From positions 3,286,001 to 3,350,000 of the forward strand of contig NZ_CP142104.1 in the NCBI RefSeq assembly GCF_035751725.1: a DNA stretch of 64,000 nt, written 5' to 3'. A model generated the notes under the pieces. The model searched no databases. It worked only from the letters and a program-made list of their open reading frames with translations, and was not told the DNA's origin. Positions 37,265 to 46,597 of the stretch are shown here, one piece after another; position 1 is the first letter of the stretch; every line of letters begins with the position of its first letter. The stretch comes from Pseudomonas frederiksbergensis (GTDB lineage Bacteria; Pseudomonadota; Gammaproteobacteria; Pseudomonadales; Pseudomonadaceae). Position numbers and translations under genes: made by a program.

Positions 37265-38518
37265 TCAGTCGTCGTTGAACAGCGCATCCGGGGTCCTTTC
37301 ACCGGGCGGACCGGGTCTTTGCAGGGTTGCGCAATTCGAGCCGTAGTCCTGGCCGTCGAGTCGAGCCCCGACGAAGGCGAAGGCATCTTCCAGCGAACCG
37401 TGCAGCACCCCGTCATGCCCGAGGCCTTCATAGGTGCGCCAAGTGACTGAGTTGCCGGCGGCGCACAAGGCCGCCGCGACCGCATATTGCCGCTCTGGCG
37501 TGATGGTTTGATCCGCCTGGCCGGTGGCAATGAACAGCGCAAAGGCAATCGAGGCCTGTGGCATGTCGGTGGTCGGGATGCGCGCAGCGTTCAACGCCTG
37601 CGGAGTGATCGTCAATAGTTCAGCGAACGACCCCACCTGCAACGCCTTGGATTCGAGCGCGATGTCACGGGTACAGCCCTGCCGGGCGACGTCCAGCAAT
37701 TGCAGGCCCTTGGCGGTCAGGATGTCCTCAATCCGCGGGCCGTCTTCGCGCAGGCCGCCGGACGCCAGCGCCAGGAACACCGTATTGGACTGGCGTGGCG
37801 GCAGCCTGACGGGGCCTTGAGCAAACGTGCTGTTCGGCGCCGTCACCAGCGCGCCCAGGATAGGCAGTTCGGGGGCATAGGTCGTGGCAAGGATTGCCGC
37901 GCCCAGCGCCGCCCCGCCTCCCTGGGACTGGCCTGCGAGGAACATGCGATTGGCAATCAGACCTGGACTGATGGCACGGGCAGCACGAATCGAGTCGAGG
38001 ACCGAACGCCCCTCGGCCTGCCAGTACGTATAAGGATGCGGCCCCGGACCGCCCAAGCCTTGGTAGTCAGTCATGACCACCGCGAACCCACGCGCCAGCC
38101 AACGATTGATATACGCCGCGTCACGGTCGCGCAGCCCCGTCCAGGAAGGCGCGCACGCATCGGCGATCCCCAGCGTGCCGTGGGCCCAGGCGAGCAGCGG
38201 CCAGCCCTCGGCGGGGGGATTGCCAGTCGGCAGGTATAACGCGCCACTGACCGGGACGAGGCCGGAGCGCCAGCGTTCGTCCATTGAGCTGTAGAGCAGA
38301 CGCAATGCCTGCCCGGCGGCTGGCATCTGCGCCTGCACTGGCATGTGCTCGCTTCGCAGCAGCGCACCGGGGCGCTCGGGCATTGCTTCAGGCCAGCGAT
38401 AAAACGTCGACAGTTGCATATCCCCGGCAGCGGGCCCGACGGGCAGCTTACCGTCGGCCATACCAATGGATGTAGCGACACAGGCCCATGCAAAAGCCGC
38501 GATTCGGAAAAAAATCAT
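37265..38518 (-). CDS. Secreted alpha/beta hydrolase (secretory-lipase-like)
   Basis: This 417-residue protein has a signal peptide (1-21) and an alpha/beta-hydrolase fold. The nucleophile motif is GQSQG (in RMFLAGQSQGGGAALG), with probable Asp in ATGQADQT and His in GLGHDGVLHG. It resembles LIP-type secretory lipases and large esterases. Its start overlaps the stop of a second hydrolase gene in ATGA. It is last in the operon carrier, porin, dehydrogenase, hydrolase, hydrolase, suggesting that it releases a carboxylic acid from an ester outside the cytoplasm. The substrate is unknown. Confidence 0.82.
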   Translation of the reverse strand: MIFFRIAAFAWACVATSIGMADGKLPVGPAAGDMQLSTFYRWPEAMPERPGALLRSEHMPVQAQMPAAGQALRLLYSSMDERWRSGLVPVSGALYLPTGNPPAEGWPLLAWAHGTLGIADACAPSWTGLRDRDAAYINRWLARGFAVVMTDYQGLGGPGPHPYTYWQAEGRSVLDSIRAARAISPGLIANRMFLAGQSQGGGAALGAAILATTYAPELPILGALVTAPNSTFAQGPVRLPPRQSNTVFLALASGGLREDGPRIEDILTAKGLQLLDVARQGCTRDIALESKALQVGSFAELLTITPQALNAARIPTTDMPQASIAFALFIATGQADQTITPERQYAVAAALCAAGNSVTWRTYEGLGHDGVLHGSLEDAFAFVGARLDGQDYGSNCATLQRPGPPGERTPDALFNDD

Positions 38519-39498
38519 GGGAGGCTCACCTGATTGGAAAGCGCCTTGCGCAACGCGCGGCCCTGCGCAGCCAGCACGTTGCGCGCGATGGGCGCCACTT
38601 CGTTGAAGCGGATGAAACCGTGAGTCATGTTCGCCAGGACTTGCAGGTTCGTCACCACACCTGCGTCCTTCAAGCGCTGCGCCAACGCTCGGTTCTCATC
38701 CAGCAGCGGATCCAGCTCGCCAACGATGATTCGCGTCGGTGGCAGGCCCGCCAGCTCGGCCGTTATCGGCTGTACACGCCAGTCATCCTCGTCATTGGCC
38801 AGATAGCTGGCCCAGTAGCGGCTCATGGCTTCGACCGACAGGTTCTGCCCTGCGTACCCGCCAAACCGCTGCCACGAGTCGGAACTCATGTCACGGGAGT
38901 AGCTGCCGTAGAACAGCAACAATTGCCGCAATGCATCGATCCCCGCGTCACGCAGCGCAATGGCCGCTCCAAGGGCGAGATTGGCACCCGCCGAATCGCC
39001 GCCCAGGGCATAACCGCGCACCGGGCATTCGGTGATCGCTCCCAGCTTGATGACGCGGCTGATGATCGCCACCACCTCGTTGAACGCCACGGGAAAGCGA
39101 TATTCCGGCGACAACGCATAGTCGATGGAGAGCACCGCCATTCCACTGTCCCGAACCAGTTGGCGCAGCGGCGCGTCCCAACCGGCCAGCGAACCATGGC
39201 GAAATCCGCCGCCGTGGCAGTAGAACATCAAGCAAGGCGTCTCATTGCCCTCCGGCCAATAGAGCTTGCAGGAGACCGTGCGGCCGTCGACGGAAAAGCC
39301 CAGCGTGCGCTCGTAGCTCAGTGGAACGCTGCGTTGCGCGGCCCAGGCGTTGATCCGCTCCAACTGCCCCCGGACGCCTTGTACGTCGCCCTGGACGATC
39401 GGCAGCAAGCCCTGTTCGCGCAGCGACGTTGCCACGGCCAGCAAGTCAGGATGAACCGGCGGACGGGAATCCGCCGGCAGGTTTTCGTGATCGCTCAT
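38515..39498 (-). CDS. Alpha/beta hydrolase, hormone-sensitive-lipase family
   Basis: This 327-residue cytoplasmic esterase has the oxyanion motif HGGG, the nucleophile in GGDSAGAN, Asp in GELDPLLDEN and His in MTHGFIRF. These are all the hallmarks of family IV (fold-3) hydrolases. Its start and stop overlap the neighbouring genes by 4 bases each. It may hydrolyse an ester or lactone imported by the CitMHS carrier. The family usually prefers short-chain esters. Confidence 0.88.
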   Translation of the reverse strand: MSDHENLPADSRPPVHPDLLAVATSLREQGLLPIVQGDVQGVRGQLERINAWAAQRSVPLSYERTLGFSVDGRTVSCKLYWPEGNETPCLMFYCHGGGFRHGSLAGWDAPLRQLVRDSGMAVLSIDYALSPEYRFPVAFNEVVAIISRVIKLGAITECPVRGYALGGDSAGANLALGAAIALRDAGIDALRQLLLFYGSYSRDMSSDSWQRFGGYAGQNLSVEAMSRYWASYLANDEDDWRVQPITAELAGLPPTRIIVGELDPLLDENRALAQRLKDAGVVTNLQVLANMTHGFIRFNEVAPIARNVLAAQGRALRKALSNQVSLP

Positions 39499-40526
39499 GG
39501 CTTTTCATCCGCGCCGACAGGCCGACGGCCGTCCGCAATCACGCAATGGCTCGGCGGGCTGCGTCCTTCCAGCACCGCCACGACACACTCGGCGGCAATC
39601 AGATTGGTGCGATTCAGGCCTTCGACCGTAGAGGCCCCGACATGAGGCGTCACGACGACGTTCGGCAGCTGGATCAGTTGTTCGGTCACCGGTGATAGCG
39701 CGCGATCCGACTCACTCTCAAAGACATCGAGCCCCGCCCCGGCCAACCGGTTTTCCCGCAGCGCACGGAGCAGATCCGCATCGCGCACCAAACCGCCCCT
39801 CGCGGTGTTGATCAGCACCGCCGAACGCTTCATCAGCTTCAGCGCGTGCGCGTCGATCAGTCCCTGGGTTTGGGTGTTGAGGGGCGCGTGAAGTGTGACG
39901 AAGTCACTTTCCTTGAGCAGCGTTTCCAGGTCGACGAAGCCAGCCTGGGGAGTAACGTCGAGCAGGGCTTTTTGCGGATCAGGCGAATAAATCAGCGGCT
40001 GGACTTCAAATCCGGACAAGCGCTGCAGAACGCCCCGACCGATCCTCCCCAGCCCGACGATACCCACCGTCTTGCGGTACAGATCGCCGCCCAGGGGGAT
40101 CGACCAGTCACCTGCGGACAACCCCGATTGGCAGCGCTTGAGTTGGCGGCACACGGCGAGCATCAAGGCCACGGTATGGTCGGCGACGCTTGCGTCATTG
40201 CCACCGATCGCGATGGTTGCGACCTTCCCCGCCGCTTCCACCGCCGCCGTATCGACCCGTTCGTAACCCACACCGCGACGGGCGATGACCTGCAAGCGCG
40301 GGAGCGAGCCCAACAGGCTGGACGTGATATTCGCGTGCCCGACAATCCAGCCGTCGGCGTCCTTCAAGATGTCGATCAGTTGCGGTTCACTCAGGTCGCC
40401 ATCCGCCTGTCCTGGCGCCAGGTTCGCGACGATGACCTCACAGCCGTGACGCTTCAGGAAGTCAGTCGCCGTGGCGTCGAAGAATCGTTGGGTAACCACT
40501 ATTTTATGGCGAAGTGTAGACATCAC
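39495..40526 (-). CDS. D-2-hydroxyacid dehydrogenase, NAD-dependent
   Basis: This 343-residue enzyme has the phosphoglycerate-dehydrogenase fold: GLGRIGRG (nucleotide site), Arg in NTARGGLVRD, and the catalytic His in VTPHVGAST. It interconverts a D-2-hydroxyacid and a 2-keto acid. The stop overlaps the hydrolase start by 4 bases, and the porin gene lies 27 bases upstream. The second Met (40523) is an equal start candidate. In this operon it may oxidise a hydroxy(di/tri)carboxylate or reduce its keto product. Confidence 0.88.
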   Translation of the reverse strand: MMSTLRHKIVVTQRFFDATATDFLKRHGCEVIVANLAPGQADGDLSEPQLIDILKDADGWIVGHANITSSLLGSLPRLQVIARRGVGYERVDTAAVEAAGKVATIAIGGNDASVADHTVALMLAVCRQLKRCQSGLSAGDWSIPLGGDLYRKTVGIVGLGRIGRGVLQRLSGFEVQPLIYSPDPQKALLDVTPQAGFVDLETLLKESDFVTLHAPLNTQTQGLIDAHALKLMKRSAVLINTARGGLVRDADLLRALRENRLAGAGLDVFESESDRALSPVTEQLIQLPNVVVTPHVGASTVEGLNRTNLIAAECVVAVLEGRSPPSHCVIADGRRPVGADEKP

Positions 40527-40553
40527 GGCTCTCTCGGTAGAACGGTTGAATAT

Positions 40554-41951
40554 TCAAAATGCGTAGTCCAGGTATACCCGCGCTTCCGATCCGCTGACGA
40601 CGTTATCCGGTTGAGCGGAGACCAATACGACGAAGTCCTGGTCAATTCGGTAATCGATGTAGATCAGGCCGACGGAAAGTCCGGCATATTCTTTTTCGTC
40701 AAAACGGTAATAAAGACGGTATTCATTTTGCCGCTCCGTCACGTCGGTGCGCCGGCCGCTGAATGGATCAGTCGCGTCAAATTCGCCTTGCTTATAAATA
40801 GTCATGACTTTGAAACCATCCAGCGAAGCGCCCAATAAAGAGTGTCCGCTCAAGTCATATTCGGCGCCTATTTGCCAGGTTCGCTCACCGTCGTTATTGA
40901 AATCATTGCCGGAGCGTGTCCAGGCATCCATCCTGCCATCGACATTGTCGCCATGATCGAAATAGGCATAGCCCAGTTGCCCATTGTTCAACTTGGCATG
41001 AGTCTCGGAAAAAGAAAGGCCCAGGCGAACTTTATCAAGCAGTAAACCCAGGTTGATATTCAACCAGGTCGCGTCGTCTTCATAAGCCGCCTCACCTGCT
41101 TCCCAATCACGTTCCCAGATTCGCCCGGCTTTTTGAAACTCATAATATTGAGTGTCCAATACCACACCGGCTTTATCGCCGAGTGGCGCTTTGAGTGTCA
41201 GCCCATAGCGGGTGTTCTCATTGAAGTCCCGCGCCACCCCATGGGCGTAACCCAGCTCGACGGCCTTCAAATCGTAATTGATGCCGTAGGTGTACAGATC
41301 CTTGATTTCCTCGCCCGTCTGGCTCAGCAAATGTTCGAATTCTTCCCTGTCCCGAGGCGAGGTGCGGTTGATATAGGCGGTTTCAAAGCCCAACGTGCCG
41401 GGGAGCGGACCGATCCCCGTCTCGGTGAAGTTCAAGTGGGCGCGGCCTCCCTGGTAGGAGCCGGGAACGATCCGGGTGTCGAGCGTGACCAGCGTCCCCG
41501 CATCGAAGCGGCCCCGGCCTACTTGAGAGTCGGCATTCCAGCCGGCGCCTTCATGACGCAGCTTGAAATAACTCTGTCCGACCTTGGCGAAACCACCATT
41601 GGAGCCATCGGTGTCATCAAAAAGGTCCCGGCCATTGTCTTTTGAATCGATCATCGCCACGCCGTATAGCGAAGCATCGAACCCGACAACGCCGGCCCAA
41701 TAACTGGAGTTGTAATCCAGGATCGCACCGACGCCTGTGCCACCCAGTTCGGCACCGTCCGGAAAACCGCCAAAACGGTCTTCGATCAGTTCATTGGATA
41801 TACGCGTATTGATATAGACCGAACGAAGATAAGCATTCAACTTTCCTTCATGCTGGAACCTGTCTGGATTACTGATGCTTGCTGAAAGACAAACATCAAA
41901 CACACACAATGTCGACAGCAACGTCATAGCGACGGCGTTAATCGATTTCAT
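40554..41951 (-). CDS. OprD-family outer-membrane porin
   Basis: This 465-residue protein starts at MKSINAVAM; GAGG lies seven bases before this ATG. It has a signal peptide (1-24), a long beta-barrel with alternating aromatic strands, and the terminal signature RVYLDYAF ending in Phe. OprD-type porins of Pseudomonas are specific for amino acids and carboxylates. The gene lies between the CitMHS carrier (84 bases upstream) and the dehydrogenase, so it probably lets the operon's carboxylate through the outer membrane. Confidence 0.85.
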   Translation of the reverse strand: MKSINAVAMTLLSTLCVFDVCLSASISNPDRFQHEGKLNAYLRSVYINTRISNELIEDRFGGFPDGAELGGTGVGAILDYNSSYWAGVVGFDASLYGVAMIDSKDNGRDLFDDTDGSNGGFAKVGQSYFKLRHEGAGWNADSQVGRGRFDAGTLVTLDTRIVPGSYQGGRAHLNFTETGIGPLPGTLGFETAYINRTSPRDREEFEHLLSQTGEEIKDLYTYGINYDLKAVELGYAHGVARDFNENTRYGLTLKAPLGDKAGVVLDTQYYEFQKAGRIWERDWEAGEAAYEDDATWLNINLGLLLDKVRLGLSFSETHAKLNNGQLGYAYFDHGDNVDGRMDAWTRSGNDFNNDGERTWQIGAEYDLSGHSLLGASLDGFKVMTIYKQGEFDATDPFSGRRTDVTERQNEYRLYYRFDEKEYAGLSVGLIYIDYRIDQDFVVLVSAQPDNVVSGSEARVYLDYAF

Positions 41952-42035
41952 CGACCACCTCATCTATTATTTTTATTTTGACGTGAGCAGACGCGAACTG
42001 GCGTCCTTGAAACTTCGGCGCAGTGAACTAGTTGA

Positions 42036-43325
42036 TCAGATAATTGCCCGCGTCATAGCGGCCGTTATAATCAGGACAAGGCTGCTGCCTATGGCCCAGA
42101 GCAGGCAATAGCGTTGCATATCGCCCATGTCACGCTTGATGATTCCACTGATGAGATAAACCGCCGCAACCAATGGGCTTAATGCATGGACCGGTTGCCC
42201 CAGCACCGACGCACGAGCGATGTGCATCGGGTCAACGCCGTATTCGGCAGCCGCCGCCCCCAGCACCGGCAAGATACCGAAGAAGAACGCGTCATTGGAC
42301 AGCAGGAAATTAAGCGGCAAGGCCACCAGTGCAGTAATGATGCTGAAGTATTGGCCTCCGCCGTCGGGAATCAACTGGACGATTCTCCCTGACATGGCAT
42401 CGACCATCCCGGTGCCGGACAAGATCCCGGTAAACGCTCCTGAGGCGAATATAAGCGCGATCACCATCAGCACACTTTCCGAGTGCGCCGCGACTCTCGC
42501 CTTCTGCTCCGCCAGCCGCGGATAGTTGATCAGCAGCGCCAGGGAAAACCCCACCATCATCAGCATCGGCAAGGGCGCCAGTCCTGTGGCCATGGCGTAC
42601 ATGAGCCCGGCGGTCAACGCCAAGTTGACCCAGAACAGCTTCGGCCGATGGGTTTCGCAATGCACGGTCGGTAAAGCGACCTCCTCCGGTGCGGCGTCCA
42701 GGGTGCCGGGCGTCCATCCCAAGCGGCGCCGCTCCTTGCGGCCTATCCAGAACGCCACGGCAAACGCATAGACAAGCCCCACGAACATCGCCGGCACCAG
42801 GCCCAGGAACATTTGCGCCACATCAAGGTGCAGGGCACTGGCGGCCCGGGCGATCGGCCCTCCCCAAGGAATCAGGTTGACCACGGTGTTCGTCAGCAAA
42901 AGCATTAATGCCAGAATCAGCGGGTTCATTCCCAGGCGCAGGTAAAGCGGCAGGAACGCAGTCGTGACGATCAGGACAGTCGTTGCACCATCGCCGTCGA
43001 ACGAGATGACAGTGGCCAGCAGTGCCGTGCCCAACACGACTTTGAGGGGATCATTGCCTACATGGCGCAGGATTTTCCTGACGGCGGGCTCGAAAAGCCC
43101 GGCGTCGAACATGATCGCGAAATACAGGATTGCAAACATCAACATCAACGCGGTGGGCGCAACTTGCTTGACGCCGTTCATCACCATCGCGCCCAGTTCC
43201 GGTCCCGCCCCACTGGCCAGCCCGAAGGCAACCGGAATGAGGATGAGTGCCGTCACAGCAGAAAGTCGTTTGCTTATGATCAAGGCCATAAACGTGACGA
43301 CCATTGCGAAACCTAACCAAGCCAT
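42036..43325 (-). CDS. CitMHS-family carboxylate:proton/metal symporter
   Basis: This 429-residue inner-membrane protein starts at MAWLGFAMVV (AAGGTG six bases upstream) and has about 12 membrane helices. It carries the CitMHS hallmark sequences SFDGDGATTVLIVTTAFLPLY and NLIPWGGPIARAA. Known members import citrate, often as a metal complex. It heads the operon containing the porin, D-2-hydroxyacid dehydrogenase and two hydrolases, and is divergent from the HTH/citrate-synthase-like gene. It therefore probably imports citrate or a related tricarboxylate. Confidence 0.9.
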   Translation of the reverse strand: MAWLGFAMVVTFMALIISKRLSAVTALILIPVAFGLASGAGPELGAMVMNGVKQVAPTALMLMFAILYFAIMFDAGLFEPAVRKILRHVGNDPLKVVLGTALLATVISFDGDGATTVLIVTTAFLPLYLRLGMNPLILALMLLLTNTVVNLIPWGGPIARAASALHLDVAQMFLGLVPAMFVGLVYAFAVAFWIGRKERRRLGWTPGTLDAAPEEVALPTVHCETHRPKLFWVNLALTAGLMYAMATGLAPLPMLMMVGFSLALLINYPRLAEQKARVAAHSESVLMVIALIFASGAFTGILSGTGMVDAMSGRIVQLIPDGGGQYFSIITALVALPLNFLLSNDAFFFGILPVLGAAAAEYGVDPMHIARASVLGQPVHALSPLVAAVYLISGIIKRDMGDMQRYCLLWAIGSSLVLIITAAMTRAII

Positions 43326-43584
43326 GCGTTTCACCTTTTCGTTTTTATTGTTATCGATGCCATCGAGAATCAATGTGAACATCTCTTGCGCAGCCGAAAT
43401 CTACATAGGGGGTGAAACGCTGTAAATCTTGATTTTTTTCGTCAACATCCCTGCTAAATCGGGCTCATCAGCCGTTTGTCTTTACTCAAGGGCAGACTGA
43501 AATCCAGCCACCGATACACGTTGACGACATGACGGTGAATCTAATAAACATGTACGCCTTTCAATCAACCCAAGTGGGCCCGTC
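43326..43584. promoter_or_regulatory. Divergent promoter region between the carboxylate operon and the HTH/citrate-synthase-like gene
   Basis: These 259 bases separate the two divergent genes. Candidate -35 boxes are TTGACG at 43521-43526 for the plus strand, with TAATAA at 43542-43547, and TTGACG at 43440-43445 on the minus strand. Spacings are not ideal, so the promoter calls are weak. GTCT and AGAC form a short inverted repeat at 43478-43497. The palindrome found upstream of the AtuA-like gene does not recur here. Confidence 0.35.
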
Positions 43585-44790
43585 ATGTCAGAACAAGAAG
43601 GCCTTTACCTCTCGGCAGACGAGGCGGCCGCCCTGCTTCGGATCAGCCTGCCAACGCTGTACGCCTACGTCAGCCGAAAGAATATTCGTTCCATCAAAAT
43701 CGCCGGGACGCCCAAGCGTCGCTATTGGGCCGAGGATATCCAGCGACTGGTAAAGATCCCGGCGGCAGAAAAACCCGTGGCGAAGCGCTCGCCGCCGTCG
43801 GACAGTGCAATTACGCTGATCACCGATGATGGGCTGTTTTATCGCGGCCATGACGTCGTCGAGCTCGCGGATCGTGCAACCGTCGAAGAGGTGGCCGAAT
43901 TGATCTGGCAGGTACCCTCGGCGTTCGGCGAGTCGCTGCCTCGTGCCCCGAAGGACGCCGCCAAGCTGTTGAAGATCTATGAGCACATGTCCGCCCAGGA
44001 AAAAGCCATCGCGCTTTTTCCCTTGGTGCAGCGAGAGAACCCCAAGGCGTTCGACCTTTCCCCCGACAGTTACGCACGTACGGGCGCAGACGTCGTGAGA
44101 TGGTTTGCCGCGTTGGTCGTAGGGGCGACCGAACCGAGCACACAACCCTTGCACGAGTTCATCACCCAGTCATGCGGGGCCCCGCCGGCCCATGCCGATC
44201 TGATTCGCCGCCTGCTGATCCTCAGTATCGACCATGAGCTGGACCACACCACCCACAGCGTGCGCGTCGCCGCCACGACCGGCGCCACTGCGTACTATGC
44301 GGTCATCGCCGCGCTCGCCGCCGCACGGGGCCACAAGGTCGCCTATGGCAGGAATGAAGCCGCCAGCCGGATGATCGAAGAGATTTGTACCGCCGCAGAC
44401 CCTACGCGGCCGATCTTGCAGCGCTACAACCAGGACGGACACATCGTCGGATTCGGCCCCAATGTCCATTCGATCAACGACCCACGGGCCAGCAATCTCT
44501 TGGCGGCGCTGACCGCTGCCTTCGATGGCGACAGCGAGTTCATCAAGCTGCAAAAGGCCTTCTCAGTGGCTTCGGAACTCGTTGCGTACCCACCGGAATT
44601 CATTCTGATGGTGAGCTTCATCGGCAGGAAACTGGGCTTGCACGGGCAGGAAATTTCATTGGGAGGTGTAGGACGCTCTATCGGCTGGATCGCCCACGCC
44701 AGCGAGCAGTACAACCAACACCACGAGGGCCGGCCTCGCGCTCGCTACACCGGGACGTTGCCAACGGCGAGCCATACCGGCCGCCGCTGA
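43585..44790 (+). CDS. HTH/citrate-synthase-fold fusion, probably a non-catalytic regulator
   Basis: This 401-residue protein has an excisionase/MerR-like DNA-binding domain (residues 5-56, LSADEAAALLRISLPTLYAYV), a short linker and a citrate-synthase fold (about 75-390). Against E. coli GltA, aligned by eye, GPAHGGANE becomes GHKVAYGRNE (249-258, no catalytic His264), GFGHRV becomes GFGPNV (289-294, His305 to Pro292), and PNVDFYSG becomes PPEFILMV (Asp362 lost). The ligand arginines persist in DPRA (R301), GRSIGW (R364) and RPRARYTG. It may therefore bind a carboxylate but not catalyse synthesis. Its divergence from the CitMHS operon fits a transcriptional sensor. Confidence 0.85.
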   Translation: MSEQEGLYLSADEAAALLRISLPTLYAYVSRKNIRSIKIAGTPKRRYWAEDIQRLVKIPAAEKPVAKRSPPSDSAITLITDDGLFYRGHDVVELADRATVEEVAELIWQVPSAFGESLPRAPKDAAKLLKIYEHMSAQEKAIALFPLVQRENPKAFDLSPDSYARTGADVVRWFAALVVGATEPSTQPLHEFITQSCGAPPAHADLIRRLLILSIDHELDHTTHSVRVAATTGATAYYAVIAALAAARGHKVAYGRNEAASRMIEEICTAADPTRPILQRYNQDGHIVGFGPNVHSINDPRASNLLAALTAAFDGDSEFIKLQKAFSVASELVAYPPEFILMVSFIGRKLGLHGQEISLGGVGRSIGWIAHASEQYNQHHEGRPRARYTGTLPTASHTGRR

Positions 44791-44838
44791 CTCCGCCCGG
44801 CGCTCCTTTGGCGCGATGCCATTGGAGCGCAGGTATTG

Positions 44839-46212
44839 TCAGGAAACAGCCATCGCGGTAAACAACGACTCGAACCCGGCTTGATGTTCGAGCCCCGCGA
44901 CGAACCCAATCACTGCCGCCTGTGCCGCTGCATCGATGTGCGGCATCGCCATGCGCCTGAACTTGCGTTCGAAGTCGCTATCGGTCATGGGCGTTTCCAC
45001 CGAACCGGGCCCAGTGATCATCTCACTCACCACTTGCTCGCCGGAGACCAGCGTCACCCGGACACGGTTGGCAAGGTGCCGTGGGAACAGCGCCGTCAGC
45101 GACGGATCCTCGACGACACTGGTTTTCTCCATCAAGGCAATCGCCGCGGGGTCGGCGACCTTCTCAGCGGCGTATGAGCCAACCGTGATGTCACCGTCCA
45201 GCAATGCCCGCGCGACGTTGTACGGCAGGCTATGGTCAGCCGTTTCGCGAGTTTTCGGCAGCCATTTCTCAGGGGTATCGGCGAGAACCCGACGGTTGAA
45301 CTCGGACGTTTCGATTGAAATGGCGGCAATGTCGTTCACCCCGTCAATCCGCTTGCGGATATCAAGCGCAGCCCAAACGGCCGTGTGCAGCTCGCCATTG
45401 GTGGGAAACGTCTTGGTCAGTGAGCGCCGTATCGCGAAGTCGCCGTTGTCGGGCGTACCGAAGCGACCGATATCCAGGTCGAATGGCCCGCTGACCTGCT
45501 TGAAGAAGCCCATCTCGCCTTCGAAGATCGGCGACGGCCCGGTCATGCCATGACGCGCCACCTGAGCGGCGAAAATCGCATTGCGAGCGGCGTTGGCTGC
45601 GGAACAGCCCTTCCAGTCGGACAACGATCCACTGCGCACTTGCCGCATAGCCATGTGCCCGCTCAAGGCAATGTTGATCGCTTGCTCGGTCTGCGCCACG
45701 TCCAGCTTCATCAGGTTGGACGCCGCTGCGGCCATCGCGACGTTGATGTAATTGACGTGGTCCCAGCCACGCTTGTTCAGGCTTGCTGCGTCCTGCAAGC
45801 GCATCTGGATCTCATAAGCCAGGACGATCGCCGAGACCAGCTCGGCCCCGGTGGCGTTCTCGGCTTGCGCCACTGCCAGGCAGGCCGGGATGTTGTCACT
45901 CGGATGACCTGGCTCCAAGGCCATGTAGCCATCGTTGTAGTCCAGGAAACGAACCATCAGCCCGTTGGCGAAGGCTGCGATTTGCGCCGTCGTCTTGAGG
46001 TTCGTGCCGAATACACTGGATGATTGCGCCTTGTTCGCGGCGGCGTAACACAGGGCTGCCTTGACCGGGCCCGCCCCGTAGGCGCCCAGTACGCAGGCCA
46101 GGCTGTCGATGAAACGCTGGCGAACCAGCTTGATGATGTCTTCGGGCAAACGTTGGTTGCGCAATTCATGGGCATATTGCGCAAGGCGCCTCGCAACGGT
46201 CGAGTCCGTCAT
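44839..46212 (-). CDS. MmgE/PrpD-family protein
   Basis: This 457-residue protein starts at MTDSTVARR, with GAGG five bases upstream. The all-helical N-terminal domain begins with LRNQRLPEDIIKLVRQRFIDSLACVLGAYGAGP, typical of the family that includes 2-methylcitrate dehydratase, cis-aconitate decarboxylase and iminodisuccinate epimerase. Its substrates are therefore di- and tricarboxylates. It is the third gene of the operon with the AtuA-like and DUF4387 genes and is convergent with the HTH/citrate-synthase-like gene. The exact reaction is unknown. Confidence 0.88.
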   Translation of the reverse strand: MTDSTVARRLAQYAHELRNQRLPEDIIKLVRQRFIDSLACVLGAYGAGPVKAALCYAAANKAQSSSVFGTNLKTTAQIAAFANGLMVRFLDYNDGYMALEPGHPSDNIPACLAVAQAENATGAELVSAIVLAYEIQMRLQDAASLNKRGWDHVNYINVAMAAAASNLMKLDVAQTEQAINIALSGHMAMRQVRSGSLSDWKGCSAANAARNAIFAAQVARHGMTGPSPIFEGEMGFFKQVSGPFDLDIGRFGTPDNGDFAIRRSLTKTFPTNGELHTAVWAALDIRKRIDGVNDIAAISIETSEFNRRVLADTPEKWLPKTRETADHSLPYNVARALLDGDITVGSYAAEKVADPAAIALMEKTSVVEDPSLTALFPRHLANRVRVTLVSGEQVVSEMITGPGSVETPMTDSDFERKFRRMAMPHIDAAAQAAVIGFVAGLEHQAGFESLFTAMAVS

Positions 46213-46288
46213 GGTTACCTCGGATTGAACAGATAGGTCGGCCCTCGTCCGTGAGGCGCACAATCAAGATGCACGCTGGCGCGCGGCC

Positions 46289-46597
46289 TCAGTCGACGAT
46301 CACGTCAAGCAAACGAACGTATTGCTGGCCGGCGTGCATGTCGCGCTCGACCATTCCGCCCTGGGGCGTCGTACGGGGATAGGAGATCTTGACCATTTCC
46401 AGATCCGGCACCGCAATGCGCTTGACCCGTTCCGGATCGGTGCCGTAGAGCGCTGCAAATTGCGCTGGGGAAAGTGCTGCGCAATCGCAATAACGCTCGA
46501 AATTCTCGCGCCCGTTGAAAAAGATATCGAACGTAATCCAGAACGGCCCCGCTTGCTTGGATCGAACGTGCCGGCAAACATCACGCAACTGGGTCAT
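46289..46597 (-). CDS. DUF4387-family protein, partner of the AtuA-like protein
   Basis: This 102-residue protein opens MTQLRDVCRHVRSKQAGPFWITFD and continues with FERYC...LYGTDPERVKRI. I recognise it as the small DUF4387 partner commonly encoded beside AtuA-like (DUF1446) proteins. The ATG overlaps the upstream stop in ATGA and has AGGAG eight bases before it. The pair may form a two-subunit enzyme; in some proteins the two domains are fused. No catalytic mechanism is established to my knowledge. Confidence 0.82.
   Translation of the reverse strand: MTQLRDVCRHVRSKQAGPFWITFDIFFNGRENFERYCDCAALSPAQFAALYGTDPERVKRIAVPDLEMVKISYPRTTPQGGMVERDMHAGQQYVRLLDVIVD

Noticed and set aside
43585..44790. Housekeeping citrate synthase
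   Set aside because: The catalytic His, His and Asp motifs of GltA are absent, an HTH domain is fused at the N-terminus, and the genomic context is a transport/catabolic island.
44800..44830. GCGCTCC/GGAGCGC inverted repeat between convergent genes as a bidirectional terminator
   Set aside because: The stem is only 7 bp with a 17-base loop and no T tract on either side.
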